Positions 29,472 through 41,803 of a stretch of 64,000 nt of DNA are shown in pieces (position 1 is the stretch's first letter; each line of letters starts with the position of its first letter). Below the pieces are notes generated by a model, which was not told the DNA's origin, did no database searches, and worked only from the letters and a program-made list of their open reading frames with translations. The stretch covers positions 124,001 to 188,000 of the forward strand of contig NZ_CP061292.1 in the NCBI RefSeq assembly GCF_018687475.1, read 5' to 3'. The position numbers and the translations under genes were made by a program. Source of the stretch: Polynucleobacter sp. MWH-UH24A. Lineage in GTDB: Bacteria; Pseudomonadota; Gammaproteobacteria; Burkholderiales; Burkholderiaceae.

Positions 29472-31228
29472 AACCAGTTGGCTTCTCGACCTCTCCAAAC
29501 GTTGTGTTGCGACTACCAATGTGGCGTTCGCGATTGATGTTGTTTTTATTATTTGTTGCGTTCGTAGCTTTGGTCATTCGTGCATTTTGGATTCAGGGTC
29601 CAGGGAATGGATTCTATGAGGCCAAAGCAGTCAAGGGCGTACAGCGCGAAATTGAGATGCGCGCAACACGTGGAAAAATTTTGGATCGTAATGGTCAGTT
29701 AATTGCAACGAGTCTTGAGGCAAAGGCCGTGATTGCATATACAGATAACATCCCGACCGATTTGGCTCCAGAAAAAATTACCCAACTCGCCAAGCTCTTG
29801 GAGATGAGTGAAGCAGAGATCAAAAAGCGCTTTGCTGATGAGCGTAATCAAGTATTTTTGAAGCGTCAGGTTGATCCGGAGATTGCTCAACAAGTCCGTC
29901 GTTTAGAAATCCCTGGTATTGGGCTAAATAACGAATATCGTCGCCATTACCCAGAAGGTGAGGCGATGGCTCATGTGGTTGGCTTTACCAATGTGGAAGA
30001 TCGGGGTCAAGAAGGAATTGAGTTGGCGCGCGATAAAGAGTTGGCTGCTCACCCGGGTAAACGGCGGGTTGTGGTCGACCGTTTGGGACGAATCGTCAAT
30101 GACATTGCGATCTTGCAATTTCCACAGGACGGTCAAGATCTTCAACTCTCAATCGATAGCAAGATTCAATACATTGCGTATAACGCCTTAAAGAGCGCAG
30201 TTGAAAAGCATCGTGCAAAAGCAGGTGGCGCGGTAGTGCTTGATGTGCGCACCGGTGAAATTTTGGCATTAGCTAATTGGCCAAGCTATAACCCGAATTC
30301 TCGTAAAGCGCTTACCGGAGAGCAACTTCGGAATCGCGTCCTCACCGATACATTTGAGCCGGGTTCCACGATGAAACCCTTCCCTGTTGCTCTTGCACTT
30401 GAGCAGGGTAAGGTGCAGCCTGAAACCAATATGACCATTGGTCAAAAGTTATTAGTGGGACCTAAACCGATCACAGATACTCATCCTTATGGAATGTTGA
30501 CAGTATCGCAAGTGATTCAAAAGTCGAGCAATATTGGAACGGCAAAATTAGCGTTACAGCTTGAGCCACGAGAGATGTGGGACTTATTTGCTGCGGTTGG
30601 TTTTGGACAGGCTCCAAATATTGGATTCCCTGGTACGGTGACAGGGCGTTTGCATCCCTATCAAAAATGGGGCCAAAGCGATCAAGCCCGCATGTCCTTT
30701 GGTTATGGAATTTCAACTTCCTTATTTCAGTTAGCACGTGCTTATACGATCTTTGCTCGCGATGGCGAGTTAGTGCCCACCACTATTTTGCGCAGCCCAG
30801 ATTACAAACCGGGCACTCGGATTATTACCGCTAAGACTGCGATTGAGATGCGCAATATGTTGGAGACAGTCACTGAGCAAGGCGGTACTGCGGTGACAGC
30901 GCGAGCCGAAGGATTTCGGGTTGGAGGAAAAACTGGGACTTCGCATAAGGTCGAGGGTAAGGGCTACGCATCAAATAAATACCGAGCGTTCTTTGTTGGT
31001 TTGGCACCCATCAGCGCGCCACGTATTGTGGTTGCGGTGATGGTTGATGAGCCCTCTGTAGGCGGCTATTTTGGTGGGCAAGTTGCGGCACCAGTGTTCT
31101 CGACAATTGTGAGCGAGACACTACGCAGTTTAAACGTTTCCCCTGATATCAATGAGCGCACGGTGGTACAGGCTCCGGATTCTCAACCGTTAACCGGTTC
31201 ATTGCAAAAAGTGGCACTCAAGCAATGA
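29468..31228 (+). CDS. ftsI: Septal peptidoglycan transpeptidase PBP3
   Basis: Class B penicillin-binding protein that cross-links septal wall with FtsW. The N-terminal transmembrane anchor is at about residues 21-42. The dimerisation domain includes RGKILDRNGQLIA. In the transpeptidase domain the active serine is Ser300 in EPGSTMKPF, followed by the SSN motif in QKSSNIGTAKL and the KTGT motif in VGGKTGTSHK. Length 586 aa is usual. It overlaps ftsL and murE through ATGA junctions. Confidence 0.97.
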   Translation: MKPVGFSTSPNVVLRLPMWRSRLMLFLLFVAFVALVIRAFWIQGPGNGFYEAKAVKGVQREIEMRATRGKILDRNGQLIATSLEAKAVIAYTDNIPTDLAPEKITQLAKLLEMSEAEIKKRFADERNQVFLKRQVDPEIAQQVRRLEIPGIGLNNEYRRHYPEGEAMAHVVGFTNVEDRGQEGIELARDKELAAHPGKRRVVVDRLGRIVNDIAILQFPQDGQDLQLSIDSKIQYIAYNALKSAVEKHRAKAGGAVVLDVRTGEILALANWPSYNPNSRKALTGEQLRNRVLTDTFEPGSTMKPFPVALALEQGKVQPETNMTIGQKLLVGPKPITDTHPYGMLTVSQVIQKSSNIGTAKLALQLEPREMWDLFAAVGFGQAPNIGFPGTVTGRLHPYQKWGQSDQARMSFGYGISTSLFQLARAYTIFARDGELVPTTILRSPDYKPGTRIITAKTAIEMRNMLETVTEQGGTAVTARAEGFRVGGKTGTSHKVEGKGYASNKYRAFFVGLAPISAPRIVVAVMVDEPSVGGYFGGQVAAPVFSTIVSETLRSLNVSPDINERTVVQAPDSQPLTGSLQKVALKQ

Positions 31229-32772
31229 TGGCCAATGTTCAAATGACCCATCACGACGTGTTGCCTTATTTAAGGCAATTTCTTCAATCCAGTGCAAAGT
31301 TTGTTGCGGATACTCGCATTCTTGCAAAGGGCGATGTATTTCTGGCCTATTCTGTTGGACACGGTAAAGCCTTGCGCGATGGACGAATTTATATTGCTCA
31401 AGCTCTTTCGCAAGGCGCTGCATTTGTGTTGTATGAACCGCATCTTCAGGGAGCTCAAGGCTTTAATTGGGAATCCGAGTTAGATGAGCGGTGTATTGCA
31501 GTTCCAGATCTCGCAAGCCATGCAGGATGGTTAAGCGCACAGTGGTTTGGCAACCCCAGCGAAGTGATTCCAGTAATTGGCGTGACCGGCACCAATGGTA
31601 AGACGAGCGTGACGCAGTGGCTTGCACAAAGTCTATCTGAGAAGGCTGGGGTCATTGGCACTCTTGGCTGTGGCTTTGTAAACCGATTGCAAGGGTTGGG
31701 GTACACCACCCCAGATGCGCCTCGCTTGCAAATGGAAATGGCTAGTTTAAAAGCACAGGGTGCTAACTATATTGCGCTTGAAGTGTCCTCTCACGCATTG
31801 GAACAAGGGCGTGTTCAGGGGACTCACTTTGCTTGCGCTATCTTTACCAATCTAAGTCAAGACCATTTGGACTACCACGGCACGATGGCGGAGTATGGCG
31901 CGGCAAAAGCCCGACTTTTTTATGATTTTCATCCAAAGAATATCGTCATTAATATCGATGATGCTTTTGGGCGTGAGCTATTAATGCGGCTGGTGACACG
32001 CGAGGAAGTTGTGATATGGGCATATGGCATGTCTCAATCCTCGTTTGATGGGTTGGAGAAGCTTCGGAGTCGATTTAAAGCCATTTATTTTCAGGAATAC
32101 GCATTCGAAAATAATGCTTATCAATGCCAGTTAAGTATTGATGGAACAAGTTGTTCCACAGCAATTCCTTTATTAGGTCTTTTTAATTTAAGTAATGCCC
32201 TCGCAGTAATTTCTACTTTGATGGTTTTTGGTGTATCCGTTCCAGATGCGCTACAGCGCGTCTCTAACCTAAAGCCAGTTCTTGGTCGCATGGAAGTGAT
32301 TCAGAGTGATCGCAGCGATGCTCCTCTGATGGTTGTTGATTACGCCCATACTCCGGATGCATTACTAAAGGTATTAGAGACCTTAAGATCGATAGCCCAA
32401 TCGCGTGGTGGAAAGTTGGTATGTGTGTTTGGTTGTGGTGGCGATCGGGATCAAGAAAAACGTCCCAGGATGGGAGCTGTAGCGCAATCAATGGCTGATC
32501 ATGTGATTGTCACAAGCGATAACCCGCGCACCGAAGATCCGCAAGAGATTATGAACATGATTGTGGCGGGCATGAGTGATCATCACAATTCATCTGTTGA
32601 GCTAATTACGGATCGCGCCGCAGCCATCATGACTGCAGTTAGGCAAGCTCAAGCTCACGATGTTGTTCTCGTTGCCGGTAAGGGCCATGAGACCACCCAA
32701 GAGATCAAGGGAAAGCGTTTTGATTTTTCGGATCAGGCGCACTTACGTTTAGTCAGTGGAGGGTCAAATTGA
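31225..32772 (+). CDS. murE: UDP-MurNAc-tripeptide synthetase (meso-diaminopimelate-adding)
   Basis: ATP-dependent ligase adding the third residue of the stem peptide. The P-loop is GVTGTNGKTSVTQW. The DNPRTEDP motif is the signature for meso-diaminopimelate rather than lysine, so the wall is DAP type. TTPDAPRLQ and the lysine/glutamate region near ALEVSSHAL are also conserved. Length 515 aa. The ATG overlaps the ftsI stop codon (ATGA). Confidence 0.96.
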   Translation: MMANVQMTHHDVLPYLRQFLQSSAKFVADTRILAKGDVFLAYSVGHGKALRDGRIYIAQALSQGAAFVLYEPHLQGAQGFNWESELDERCIAVPDLASHAGWLSAQWFGNPSEVIPVIGVTGTNGKTSVTQWLAQSLSEKAGVIGTLGCGFVNRLQGLGYTTPDAPRLQMEMASLKAQGANYIALEVSSHALEQGRVQGTHFACAIFTNLSQDHLDYHGTMAEYGAAKARLFYDFHPKNIVINIDDAFGRELLMRLVTREEVVIWAYGMSQSSFDGLEKLRSRFKAIYFQEYAFENNAYQCQLSIDGTSCSTAIPLLGLFNLSNALAVISTLMVFGVSVPDALQRVSNLKPVLGRMEVIQSDRSDAPLMVVDYAHTPDALLKVLETLRSIAQSRGGKLVCVFGCGGDRDQEKRPRMGAVAQSMADHVIVTSDNPRTEDPQEIMNMIVAGMSDHHNSSVELITDRAAAIMTAVRQAQAHDVVLVAGKGHETTQEIKGKRFDFSDQAHLRLVSGGSN

Positions 32773-34220
32773 TGTTAGCGATTCCGACCATGACAAATCT
32801 TGCCCATATCCATGACTTACTTCCAAATAGTCAACTGCATAACATTGGCATCGCAGAGGCACGCGATCGGCAGATTAGTCAGGTTGGAACAGATAGCCGC
32901 CACCCAACGGTTGGGGAGCTATTTGTTGCGCTCAAAGGGGATCGTTTTGATGCGCATCAATTTTTAAATACAGTATCCGAGCAGGGTGCTTCTGCTGCCT
33001 TAATTAGTGAGAAAACATCGTGCCCCACTAGCTTACCTGCTGTTTATGTAGAAGATACCCGTAAGGGACTTGGTGAGCTGGCAGCTGCGTGGCGTGCGCA
33101 GTACTCATTACCACTGGTTGCGGTGACGGGAAGTAACGGCAAGACAACCGTTAAGGAAATGATTGCAGCAATTTTTAGGCAAGCGGTCAGCCTACCTGAA
33201 TTACTTGTGACCGAGGGAAACCTAAATAACGATATTGGGTTACCGCTGACATTATTAAAGCTACGCCCTTCGCATCGCCTAGCCGTGATTGAGTTGGGGA
33301 TGAATCATCCAGGCGAAACCGCCGAGCTTGCGGCGATTACTCGCCCAACCATTGCACTTATCAATAATGCGCAACGAGAGCATCAAGAGTTTATGGAAAC
33401 CGTTGATGCCGTGGCGCGTGAGCATGCTGACGTATTGCGCTCGTTAGGGCATAACGGCGTGGGCGCATTTCCAGCGGATACCCCGTATACCGATTTATGG
33501 AAATCCGCATGCGTCTCAAACCAGTCTATGAAATTTCGTTGGTTCGATCAGGCCCCAAATACTAATTTGCAAGACGATTCATTAATTAGTGGTCACCTTC
33601 TATCGGATGGCAAGATTGAGATACGCACACCGCTAGGTAGGATTGAAGTGCAGCTCAATACGCTTGGGGCGCATAACTATCGTAATGCCTTAGCAGCCGC
33701 TACCGTTGCCGTTGCTGCAGAGATTCCTTTATCTCAAGTTAAAGCGGGTTTGGAGCAGTTTGAGCCAGTATCTGGTCGAATGCAGCGTATCGCCCTTTCC
33801 CAAAGTATCGAACTAATCAACGATACCTACAACGCCAATCCAGATTCAGTTATAGCCGCTATCGATACCTTGGCAGCTCTCGGTGGAGTGCGTTATTTGG
33901 TCTTGGGTGATATGGGGGAGGTGGGATCGCAGGGCCCGGCATTTCATCACGAAATTGGTAAATATGCAGCGCAATGCGGTATTGAGCATTTCATAACAAT
34001 TGGTAGTTTGACTCAAGAAAGTCATAAGGCCTATTTATCGAATAGACCTGGTGGAGATGCGCGTCACTTTGATGATATGGATTCTTTAAATACGGAGTTG
34101 GTTCAGAATCTGTACAAATTCGATGATCGCAATCTTTATATTCTAGTTAAAGGGTCACGATTTATGCGGATGGAGCGGGTAGCGCAAGCACTCGTCAAAG
34201 GAGTGAATCCATGTTCTTAA
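32772..34220 (+). CDS. murF: UDP-MurNAc-tripeptide-D-alanyl-D-alanine ligase
   Basis: Adds the D-Ala-D-Ala dipeptide to complete the cytoplasmic wall precursor. The P-loop [13 protein letters not shown], the [13 protein letters not shown] block and [11 protein letters not shown] are family landmarks. I use the ATG at 32772 because GGAGGG at 32758-32763 is 8 nt upstream; an in-frame TTG at 32769 is possible. The start shares one base with the murE stop, and the end overlaps mraY by 10 bp. Confidence 0.96.
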   Translation: MLAIPTMTNLAHIHDLLPNSQLHNIGIAEARDRQISQVGTDSRHPTVGELFVALKGDRFDAHQFLNTVSEQGASAALISEKTSCPTSLPAVYVEDTRKGLGELAAAWRAQYSLPLVAVTGSNGKTTVKEMIAAIFRQAVSLPELLVTEGNLNNDIGLPLTLLKLRPSHRLAVIELGMNHPGETAELAAITRPTIALINNAQREHQEFMETVDAVAREHADVLRSLGHNGVGAFPADTPYTDLWKSACVSNQSMKFRWFDQAPNTNLQDDSLISGHLLSDGKIEIRTPLGRIEVQLNTLGAHNYRNALAAATVAVAAEIPLSQVKAGLEQFEPVSGRMQRIALSQSIELINDTYNANPDSVIAAIDTLAALGGVRYLVLGDMGEVGSQGPAFHHEIGKYAAQCGIEHFITIGSLTQESHKAYLSNRPGGDARHFDDMDSLNTELVQNLYKFDDRNLYILVKGSRFMRMERVAQALVKGVNPCS

Positions 34221-35380
34221 TCTTGGCACAGTGGTTGCAAGATGATTATGGATTTTTCCGGGTGTTTTCTTACATCACCTTTCGTGCCGTGATGGCAACA
34301 ATGACTGCACTTTTGATTGGTCTTGTCTTTGGCCCTTGGGTGATTCGTAAGTTGACTGAAATGAAAGTGGATCAAGCAGTTCGCACCAACGGACCTCAAA
34401 CGCATTTAGCAAAAGTAGGCACCCCTACTATGGGCGGTGTATTGGTGCTCATTGGAATTTTTATCTCTTGCGTTCTATGGGCTGATTTAAGTAATCGCTT
34501 TATTTGGATTGTCATGCTTGTGACTTTTGGCTTTGGTGCGATTGGCTGGGTCGATGACTATCGAAAGGTGGTTTATAAGGATCCCAAAGGAATGTCTTCG
34601 AAAGAAAAATTCTTTTGGCAAACCTTGATCGGTTTATTTGCCGCGATTTATTTAGCGTTCTCTGTGTCGGAAGTTAACAACCTAAAAGTGTTGCAGTTAT
34701 TTATTAGCTGGGTTGAGAGCGGCTTTTCATTAGATCTTCCGGCGAAATCAAACTTAACCGTGCCGTTCATGAAAGAAGTGAGCTATCCCTTGGGTGTTAT
34801 GGGATTCATCATTTTGAGTTATTTGGTGATTGTGGGCAGTAGCAACGCTGTGAATTTAACAGATGGCCTTGATGGCTTGGTCATCATGCCTGTAATTTTA
34901 GTTGGTGCTGCACTCGGTGCCTTTGCCTATGTGATGGGTAACGCAATCTACGCGAAATATCTTTTATTTCCCCATATTCCAGGTGCTGGTGAATTATTGA
35001 TCTTTTGTGGCGCAATGGGTGGCGCCGGATTAGCATTTCTTTGGTACAACGCGCATCCTGCACAGGTCTTTATGGGTGATGTAGGTGCTTTAGCTTTAGG
35101 CGGCGCCTTGGGAACAATCGCAGTCATTGTTCGTCAAGAGATCGTTCTTTTTGTCATGGGCGGAATCTTTGTTGCTGAAACTGTTTCGGTAATGATGCAA
35201 GTTTTTTGGTTTAAGTTCACCAAAAAATATTATGGAGAGGGTCGACGCATATTCCGAATGGCGCCTTTGCATCATCATTTTGAACTGGGTGGCTGGCGCG
35301 AGACTCAGGTTGTTGTGCGTTTTTGGATCATTACGATTTTGTTAGTACTCGTTGGCTTATCAAGCCTTAAGTTACGTTAA
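34211..35380 (+). CDS. mraY: Phospho-MurNAc-pentapeptide translocase
   Basis: Integral membrane enzyme forming lipid I from UDP-MurNAc-pentapeptide and undecaprenyl phosphate. About ten transmembrane segments are visible. Catalytic and conserved cytoplasmic loops include [28 protein letters not shown] (the aspartate motif) and [12 protein letters not shown]. Length 389 aa is usual for betaproteobacteria. It starts inside the 3' end of murF. Confidence 0.97.
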   Translation: MFLILAQWLQDDYGFFRVFSYITFRAVMATMTALLIGLVFGPWVIRKLTEMKVDQAVRTNGPQTHLAKVGTPTMGGVLVLIGIFISCVLWADLSNRFIWIVMLVTFGFGAIGWVDDYRKVVYKDPKGMSSKEKFFWQTLIGLFAAIYLAFSVSEVNNLKVLQLFISWVESGFSLDLPAKSNLTVPFMKEVSYPLGVMGFIILSYLVIVGSSNAVNLTDGLDGLVIMPVILVGAALGAFAYVMGNAIYAKYLLFPHIPGAGELLIFCGAMGGAGLAFLWYNAHPAQVFMGDVGALALGGALGTIAVIVRQEIVLFVMGGIFVAETVSVMMQVFWFKFTKKYYGEGRRIFRMAPLHHHFELGGWRETQVVVRFWIITILLVLVGLSSLKLR

Positions 35381-35391
35381 CGGTCAATACA

Positions 35392-37077
35392 ATGAACCAG
35401 CGATTACTCCACCTCTTTAATTCCAGTCAGAGCAATGATTTTGCTGGGCAGAGATCTCCTCACGTATTAATTGTGGGGATCGGTGAGTCTGGTTTCGCTA
35501 TGGCGAAGTGGTGCTTATCTCAAGGCGCGGAAGTGCACCTTGCTGATACGCGTGCGCGAGAGGCATTGAATCCGCAACAACAAAATTGGTTAAGCGAACT
35601 TGAGGGCTTTGGATTAAATAGTTTTACCGAGCAGGCAAGTAATTGGAGTGTGCTGCTTGGGCAGACTGATATTTTGGGGATTAGTCCTGGTTTATCGCCA
35701 CTCCAAGAGCCAGCTAAAACAATTTTGTCAATCTGTGATGAACGCAAGATTGCTGTGTGGAGCGAAATCGAGTTTTTTGCACGTGCACTTAACGCACTTC
35801 ATCAAATGGCATTGGAAGGCGGCACAGGGTATCAGCCAAGCATTCTTGCGATTACCGGTACCAATGGCAAAACAACGACAAGTGCATTAACCGCACAAAT
35901 ATGTGAGCGAGCCGGTCGCCATGTTGCGTTGGCTGGCAATATTAGTCCAGCTGCCCTTGAAAAATTGAGTGCTGTATTAAAGGAGGCCAAGAGTTTTGAT
36001 GACTTGCCTCAAATTTGGGTATTGGAGTTATCGAGTTTTCAGCTGCACTTTACTCATACCCTAAATCCAACCGCATCAACTATTCTTAATCTCTCCCAAG
36101 ACCACTTGGATTGGCACGGCGATATGAATTCGTATGCCGCTGCTAAAGCTCGAATTTTAGGAAGCGATTCCGTCTTGGTGCTGAATCGAGACGACCCTTT
36201 AGTCAATGATGTATTTAGAAATGTAGTCGATCATAAGATCATCTCTTTCGGAAGTGATGCCCCAAACGAAATCGACTCATTTGGCATTGAGCGCGATTTG
36301 AATGGTGGTGGAATTGATTGGTTGGTTTGGGCGGAGCCTGATGAAGCGACTCAAGCGATGGCACAGGAAGAGGCACAAGAGGGATTTATCAAGCGTCGTC
36401 GTAAGAAAAATAATGCGTATGAAGCCTCCGATACCTTGCGACTAAAGCGATTAATTCCTGCAGATGCCCTACGTATTCGGGGGCGACACAATGCCCTAAA
36501 CGCCCTTGCTGCGCTCGCACTTGCTCGTGCTGCAGGATTGGGAATCGGCTTACTTTTACATGGCTTGCGTGAGTATCAAGGAGAGCCACATCGGGTTCAA
36601 ACTGTCGCTGTGATTCGAGATGTGGAATACATTGACGATAGCAAGGGAACCAATGTGGGAGCAACGGTTGCTGCATTGATGGGCCTAGGGGTAGCCTCTG
36701 GCCAAAAAAATATATGGCTCATTGCAGGTGGTGATGGAAAAGGTCAAGACTTCACGCCTTTATCTGAACCCATCGAGCGATTTGTAAAAGGCCTCATCGT
36801 GATAGGTCGCGATGGCCCGGCTATTACGGCTGTGTGTTTAAGTGCAGTCAGCCGAGGCATTTTGTTGGCTATTGAAGTGAAGGATCTAGAGTCGGCGGTT
36901 CAGTCGGCGGCTCAACACGCATCGGCCGGCGACATTGTTTTGTTATCCCCAGCGTGTGCGAGCTTTGATATGTTTAAAAACTATCAACATCGCGCTGAAG
37001 TTTTTGTGGGTGCTGTCCATGAGTTGATGAATCAGTGGAGCGATAGTCCCAATGAACATCTGGGGGCGTCCGCATGA
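35392..37077 (+). CDS. murD: UDP-MurNAc-L-alanine:D-glutamate ligase
   Basis: Adds D-glutamate to UDP-MurNAc-L-Ala. The P-loop is [13 protein letters not shown], and [23 protein letters not shown] and [13 protein letters not shown] are conserved. At 561 aa it is over 100 residues longer than the E. coli enzyme. The extra length is spread over an N-terminal extension, loops near residues 130 and 195, and a charged insertion around residues 310-350 (basic run KRRRKKNN). Such long MurD proteins are, to my knowledge, common in Burkholderiales. It overlaps ftsW by 4 bp. Confidence 0.95.
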   Translation: MNQRLLHLFNSSQSNDFAGQRSPHVLIVGIGESGFAMAKWCLSQGAEVHLADTRAREALNPQQQNWLSELEGFGLNSFTEQASNWSVLLGQTDILGISPGLSPLQEPAKTILSICDERKIAVWSEIEFFARALNALHQMALEGGTGYQPSILAITGTNGKTTTSALTAQICERAGRHVALAGNISPAALEKLSAVLKEAKSFDDLPQIWVLELSSFQLHFTHTLNPTASTILNLSQDHLDWHGDMNSYAAAKARILGSDSVLVLNRDDPLVNDVFRNVVDHKIISFGSDAPNEIDSFGIERDLNGGGIDWLVWAEPDEATQAMAQEEAQEGFIKRRRKKNNAYEASDTLRLKRLIPADALRIRGRHNALNALAALALARAAGLGIGLLLHGLREYQGEPHRVQTVAVIRDVEYIDDSKGTNVGATVAALMGLGVASGQKNIWLIAGGDGKGQDFTPLSEPIERFVKGLIVIGRDGPAITAVCLSAVSRGILLAIEVKDLESAVQSAAQHASAGDIVLLSPACASFDMFKNYQHRAEVFVGAVHELMNQWSDSPNEHLGASA

Positions 37078-38315
37078 ACCTTCGTCAGAACCGTTTTTGG
37101 AATATTTCGCGTGAGGGCTTTGATGGGTTTCGTTCGGGGCTACGCGATGCCGTATCTGGTGTTGAGCAAACGCGATCGCGCATGATGGAATATGACCAAT
37201 TACTGGTCTGGGCAGTATTGTCATTGAGTCTGATTGGCCTAGTCATGGTCTATTCAGCCTCCATTACTCTGGCTGATGGCCCTAAATATGCCAACTACAG
37301 CAGTAACCATTTTTTAGTACGTCATCTCATCTCTCTTGGGATTGCGGTCTTTGTTGGTTTCTGGGTATTTAAGATTCCGGTGAAGACTTGGGATAAGTTA
37401 GCACCATATATCTTTGCATTCACAATCCTATTATTAATTGCTGTTTTGATTCCTGGAATCGGTAAGGGAGTCAATGGAGCGCGACGTTGGATTTCTTTAG
37501 GAGTAATGAATTTCCAACCCTCTGAGTTGATGAAGTTCGCTGTCATTATCTTTGCAGCCAGTTACACGGTGCAACGTCAAGAGTATCTGCATTCTTTTGT
37601 GAAGGGCTTTGTGCCCATGGGGCTAGCGGTTGCCTTAGTTGGTCTTTTGCTCATGCTGGAACCCGATATGGGGGCCTTTATGGTCATTGCCATCATCGCC
37701 ATGGGCATTTTGTTCCTTGGCGGCATTAATGCCAAATTGTTTGCTGGCCTAACGATTGTGGGCGTGTTGATTGTGACAACTGTGATCGCTTTATCCGAGT
37801 TTAGACGGCAGCGCATCTTTGCATTTTTAGACCCTTGGCAAGCGGAGCATGCGGCTCGAAAGGGTTATCAGCTGGTTCACTCACTGATGGCTTTTGGACG
37901 TGGAGAGTGGTTTGGTGTTGGTCTAGGAGGTAGTGTTGAGAAGTTGCATTACTTACCTGAAGCTCATACGGATTTCATCTTGGCTGTGATTGGTGAAGAA
38001 CTTGGTTTTATAGGTGTATTTGTAGTGATCCTACTTTTTTACTGGATCGTACGTCGGGCATTTTTGATTGGACGTACTGCGTTGCAATTGGACCGAAGCT
38101 TTGCAGGTTTATGCGCCAAGGGCGTTGGCATTTGGATCGGTTGGCAGGCCTTTATCAATATGGGCGTGAACTTAGGCATTTTGCCAACTAAAGGTTTGAC
38201 CTTGCCGCTGGTTAGTTACGGTGGCTCAGCGATTCTGATGAATATGGTTGCCTTCGCGGTCTTACTAAAAATTGATTATGAGAACCGAATTTTGATGCGC
38301 GGAGGCAAGCTATGA
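37074..38315 (+). CDS. ftsW: SEDS peptidoglycan glycosyltransferase FtsW
   Basis: Polytopic divisome protein polymerising septal glycan strands with FtsI. About ten hydrophobic segments follow a 40-residue basic N-terminal tail. Family motifs include [53 protein letters not shown] and [14 protein letters not shown]. Length 413 aa. ATGA overlaps join it to murD and murG. Confidence 0.96.
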   Translation: MNLRQNRFWNISREGFDGFRSGLRDAVSGVEQTRSRMMEYDQLLVWAVLSLSLIGLVMVYSASITLADGPKYANYSSNHFLVRHLISLGIAVFVGFWVFKIPVKTWDKLAPYIFAFTILLLIAVLIPGIGKGVNGARRWISLGVMNFQPSELMKFAVIIFAASYTVQRQEYLHSFVKGFVPMGLAVALVGLLLMLEPDMGAFMVIAIIAMGILFLGGINAKLFAGLTIVGVLIVTTVIALSEFRRQRIFAFLDPWQAEHAARKGYQLVHSLMAFGRGEWFGVGLGGSVEKLHYLPEAHTDFILAVIGEELGFIGVFVVILLFYWIVRRAFLIGRTALQLDRSFAGLCAKGVGIWIGWQAFINMGVNLGILPTKGLTLPLVSYGGSAILMNMVAFAVLLKIDYENRILMRGGKL

Positions 38316-39382
38316 CGATGGTCACGCGCTCCGTCTTAGTAATGGCCGGTGGCACTGGTGGGCATATTTTCCCTGGGTTAGCCGTTGCGGAGTGTTTGCG
38401 CAATCAAGGGTGGACCGTAGCTTGGATGGGTAATCCCACTGGTATGGAATATCGTTTAGTGCCTGCAAAAGGATTTGCTTTTGAGGGCGTGAAATTTAGT
38501 GGTCTGCGCGGCAAGGGCATGCTGACAAAGGTGCTCATGCCATTTCGCTTAGCTCGCGCGATGATGCAAAGCTGGAAAATTCTGCGTCGCTTAAAGCCAA
38601 GTGTGGTGTTGGGTATGGGAGGCTATATCACCTTCCCAGGCGGATTAGTAAGTTACCTCATGGGTCGGCCTTTGGTGCTGCATGAGGCTAACTCCGTAGC
38701 TGGAAGCGCTAATCGAGTGTTAGCACGATTCGCAACTCGAGTTCTTACTGGATTTCCAAAAACACTGAAAGAAGCCCAATGGGTTGGTAATCCAATACGT
38801 GAGAGTTTTGAGAGGTTAAGTGATTGTAAGACGCGCTATGGCAAGCGCCAGGGTCCGCTGCATTTACTTATTGTGGGTGGAAGTTTAGGTGCCGCTGCAC
38901 TCAATACAGTGGTCCCTGAGGCTTTGGCCTTATTGCCTGCTGATCGGCGCCCAAATGTGCTTCATCAGACTGGCGAGCAGCATTTAGAGGCGGTTACTAA
39001 GACCTATCAGCAATTGGGTGTTAATGGTGAGCTAAAGCCATTTATTGAAGACATGGCCGCAGCCTATGCCAATGCTGATTTAGTAATTTGCCGTGCTGGA
39101 GCGATGACCGTATCAGAAATCTCTGCTGCTGGGGTTGCTGCGTGTTTTGTGCCATTTCCGTATGCGATTGATGATCATCAGACCGCAAATGCGCGTTTCC
39201 TCTCAGACGCAAAGGCTGCAATCTTGATACCTCAATCTCAGTTGGATGCCGATTCTTTAGCAAACTTGGTTTTAGGATTACGGCGTGAAGATTTAGCCGA
39301 AATAGCTGTAAAAGCCCAAGCACTTGCTAAGTTTCATGCGACCGAAGAAGTTGCTTCCATTTGCGAGGAGTGCGCCCGATGA
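38312..39382 (+). CDS. murG: UDP-GlcNAc:lipid I N-acetylglucosaminyltransferase
   Basis: Makes lipid II at the inner face of the membrane. The N-terminal glycine-rich loop is [38 protein letters not shown] and the donor-site block [18 protein letters not shown] with [14 protein letters not shown] are conserved GT-B/MurG motifs. Length 356 aa. It overlaps ftsW and murC by 4 bp each. Confidence 0.97.
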   Translation: MTMVTRSVLVMAGGTGGHIFPGLAVAECLRNQGWTVAWMGNPTGMEYRLVPAKGFAFEGVKFSGLRGKGMLTKVLMPFRLARAMMQSWKILRRLKPSVVLGMGGYITFPGGLVSYLMGRPLVLHEANSVAGSANRVLARFATRVLTGFPKTLKEAQWVGNPIRESFERLSDCKTRYGKRQGPLHLLIVGGSLGAAALNTVVPEALALLPADRRPNVLHQTGEQHLEAVTKTYQQLGVNGELKPFIEDMAAAYANADLVICRAGAMTVSEISAAGVAACFVPFPYAIDDHQTANARFLSDAKAAILIPQSQLDADSLANLVLGLRREDLAEIAVKAQALAKFHATEEVASICEECAR

Positions 39383-40785
39383 AACATATCGTCCAGCACG
39401 TTCATTTTGTGGGGATTGGTGGAGCCGGTATGTGCGGTATCGCTGAGGTCTTACTGAATCTAGGGTATCGCGTTTCAGGATCAGATTTGGCCGAGTCGGC
39501 AGTCACAAAACGATTAATGACTTTAGGCGCACAAATTGAAATTGGCCATGATGCAAAGAATATTGGTAATGCTGAAGCAGTAGTAATTTCTTCGGCAGTG
39601 ACCGGTAACAATCCAGAGGTGCTTGCCGCAAGAGCCAATCGAATCCCGGTGATTCAGCGTGCTGTAATGCTTGGGGAATTAATGCGTCTTAAGCAAGGAA
39701 TTGCCATTGCCGGTACGCATGGCAAAACTACTACAACGAGTTTGGTTGCCTCAGTGCTCGCTCAGGGTGGATTAGATCCAACCTTTGTGATTGGTGGAAA
39801 GTTAAATTCTGCCGGTGTCAATGCACGTTTGGGGCAAGGTGACTTCATTGTGGTTGAGGCCGATGAATCCGATGCCTCATTCTTACAGCTGTATCCAGCA
39901 ATGGAAGTCATTACGAATATCGATGCTGATCACATGGATACGTATCAGCACGACATGGCACGTTTGAAACAAACGTTTGTGCAGTTTACTCAGCGAATGC
40001 CATTTTATGGAATCGCAGTACTTTGCATTGAGGATGCAAATGTTCGAGACATTCTGCCCTTTGTCTCGCAGCCAATCTTACGTTACGGATTTTCTGAAGA
40101 TGCCGATATTCGTGCAACGGATATCAAAGCCGTTGGTACGCAAATGCATTTTACGGTTCATCGTCGCGCAATTCGCCGGCATGGCCCAAGACCCGGATCG
40201 TTACCAATCATTCTAAATTTACCCGGTAAGCACAATGTATTGAATGCGTTAGCAGCTATTGGGATTGCGACTGAACTAGGCGTGAACGATGATGCCATTG
40301 TGAATGCCTTATTGCAATTTAGTGGCGTCGGACGTCGTTTTCAGCACTATGGAGAGATTTCATTAGCGCATGGCGGAGCATTTACCTTGATTGATGATTA
40401 TGGTCATCACCCAGTTGAAATGAATGCAACCTTAGCGGCTGCGCGTGGCGCTTATCCAAATCGACGTTTAGTTTTAGCATTTCAGCCTCATCGATTTACT
40501 CGCACTCGTGATTGTTTTGGTGAATTCGTCAATGTCTTGCGCCAGTTTGATGCAGTGGTTCTCACGAATGTTTATCCGGCTGGTGAAGCACGGATTGCCG
40601 GCGCTGATAGTAAAAGTCTGATGAAGGCTCTTGGTAAATCAACCTCAGTTCAGGTGGTTGAAGATCTCCAAGAGATTCCTCTGGCCTTGAGCGGACTTCT
40701 AAAAAATGGCGATGTTTTGATTACGATGGGCGCGGGTTCCATTTCCAAGTTGCCTCAGATGCTTGTGGAGATTGGTCATGTCTAA
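39379..40785 (+). CDS. murC: UDP-MurNAc:L-alanine ligase
   Basis: First Mur ligase, adding L-alanine to UDP-MurNAc. The N-terminal Rossmann region is [17 protein letters not shown], the P-loop [13 protein letters not shown], and [16 protein letters not shown] and [11 protein letters not shown] are diagnostic. The ATG at 39379 overlaps the murG stop (ATGA), giving 468 aa; the frame extends to a TTG six codons earlier. The 3' end overlaps ddl by 8 bp. Confidence 0.97.
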   Translation: MKHIVQHVHFVGIGGAGMCGIAEVLLNLGYRVSGSDLAESAVTKRLMTLGAQIEIGHDAKNIGNAEAVVISSAVTGNNPEVLAARANRIPVIQRAVMLGELMRLKQGIAIAGTHGKTTTTSLVASVLAQGGLDPTFVIGGKLNSAGVNARLGQGDFIVVEADESDASFLQLYPAMEVITNIDADHMDTYQHDMARLKQTFVQFTQRMPFYGIAVLCIEDANVRDILPFVSQPILRYGFSEDADIRATDIKAVGTQMHFTVHRRAIRRHGPRPGSLPIILNLPGKHNVLNALAAIGIATELGVNDDAIVNALLQFSGVGRRFQHYGEISLAHGGAFTLIDDYGHHPVEMNATLAAARGAYPNRRLVLAFQPHRFTRTRDCFGEFVNVLRQFDAVVLTNVYPAGEARIAGADSKSLMKALGKSTSVQVVEDLQEIPLALSGLLKNGDVLITMGAGSISKLPQMLVEIGHV

Positions 40786-41803
40786 GCCACAACGCATTTC
40801 TTCATGGGGTCAGGAGGTTGCTTTGCAACTCGCTCAGTTCGACCCTAAACAATTTGGGCGCGTTGGAGTATTAATGGGCGGACGTTCCGCAGAGCGTGAG
40901 ATTTCTCTTTTATCCGGTCAGGGGGTACTCAATGCGCTTTTGGAAAAGGGCATTGATGCACATGCCTTTGATCCAGGGGTGCGTAGTCCTGTAGATATTT
41001 CCAAGGAGCAATTTGATCGCGTCTTTATTGCACTACATGGCCGTTATGGTGAGGATGGAACCATTCAAGGTCTTCTCGAGTTACTTAATATTCCATATAC
41101 CGGTAGTGGTGTTTTGGCCTCTGCGTTATCGATTGATAAGGTGGTTACTAAGCAAATTTGGTTAAGCAATCAATTACCAACACCACGCTATGAGGTCTTA
41201 AGCGGTGACAGCAATTGGGATCGAATTGCTAATCATCTGGGACTACCGATCATTGTGAAGCCTGCACACGAGGGATCTTCCTTAGGCTTAAGTAAAGTGC
41301 GGCGCGTGGAAGATCTACCGGCAGCTTACGCATTGGCAGCCAAATTGGATCGACGAGTTTTGGCGGAGACCTGCATCGTTGGTCCAGAACTAACCTGCCC
41401 GATAGTGGGTCACGGCGCGAGTGTCCAGGCGTTGCCACTGATCCAAATTATTCCCCCTGAAGCTGGTTATGACTTTCATCACAAATATTTTTCGGATGAA
41501 ACTCAATACTGCTGCCCTCCAGGACTTGATCCCGAGCTTGAGAATCAGATTCAGGAGCTTGCGATATCGGCTTATCGAGCGCTAGGTTGTCGGATGTGGG
41601 CACGTGCAGATGTCATGCTCGATGCGGCAAATCAGAACAAGCCATATTTATTAGAAATGAACACATCGCCAGGAATGACCTCGCATTCACTGGTTCCAAT
41701 GGCGGCTAAAGCGGCTGGTGTTCCCTATACCGATCTTGTGGTGTGGATCCTAAGCCAGACCTTAGAGGACACACTTTCTCCACTTGGAGTCCATAGATCA
41801 TGA
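40778..41803 (+). CDS. ddl: D-alanine-D-alanine ligase
   Basis: ATP-grasp enzyme supplying the dipeptide used by Mur[52 protein letters not shown] and [15 protein letters not shown] mark substrate, ATP and metal sites. The ATG at 40778 gives 341 aa. MurC-Ddl order inside dcw is typical of beta- and gammaproteobacteria. It overlaps ftsQ by 4 bp. Confidence 0.97.
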   Translation: MSKPQRISSWGQEVALQLAQFDPKQFGRVGVLMGGRSAEREISLLSGQGVLNALLEKGIDAHAFDPGVRSPVDISKEQFDRVFIALHGRYGEDGTIQGLLELLNIPYTGSGVLASALSIDKVVTKQIWLSNQLPTPRYEVLSGDSNWDRIANHLGLPIIVKPAHEGSSLGLSKVRRVEDLPAAYALAAKLDRRVLAETCIVGPELTCPIVGHGASVQALPLIQIIPPEAGYDFHHKYFSDETQYCCPPGLDPELENQIQELAISAYRALGCRMWARADVMLDAANQNKPYLLEMNTSPGMTSHSLVPMAAKAAGVPYTDLVVWILSQTLEDTLSPLGVHRS

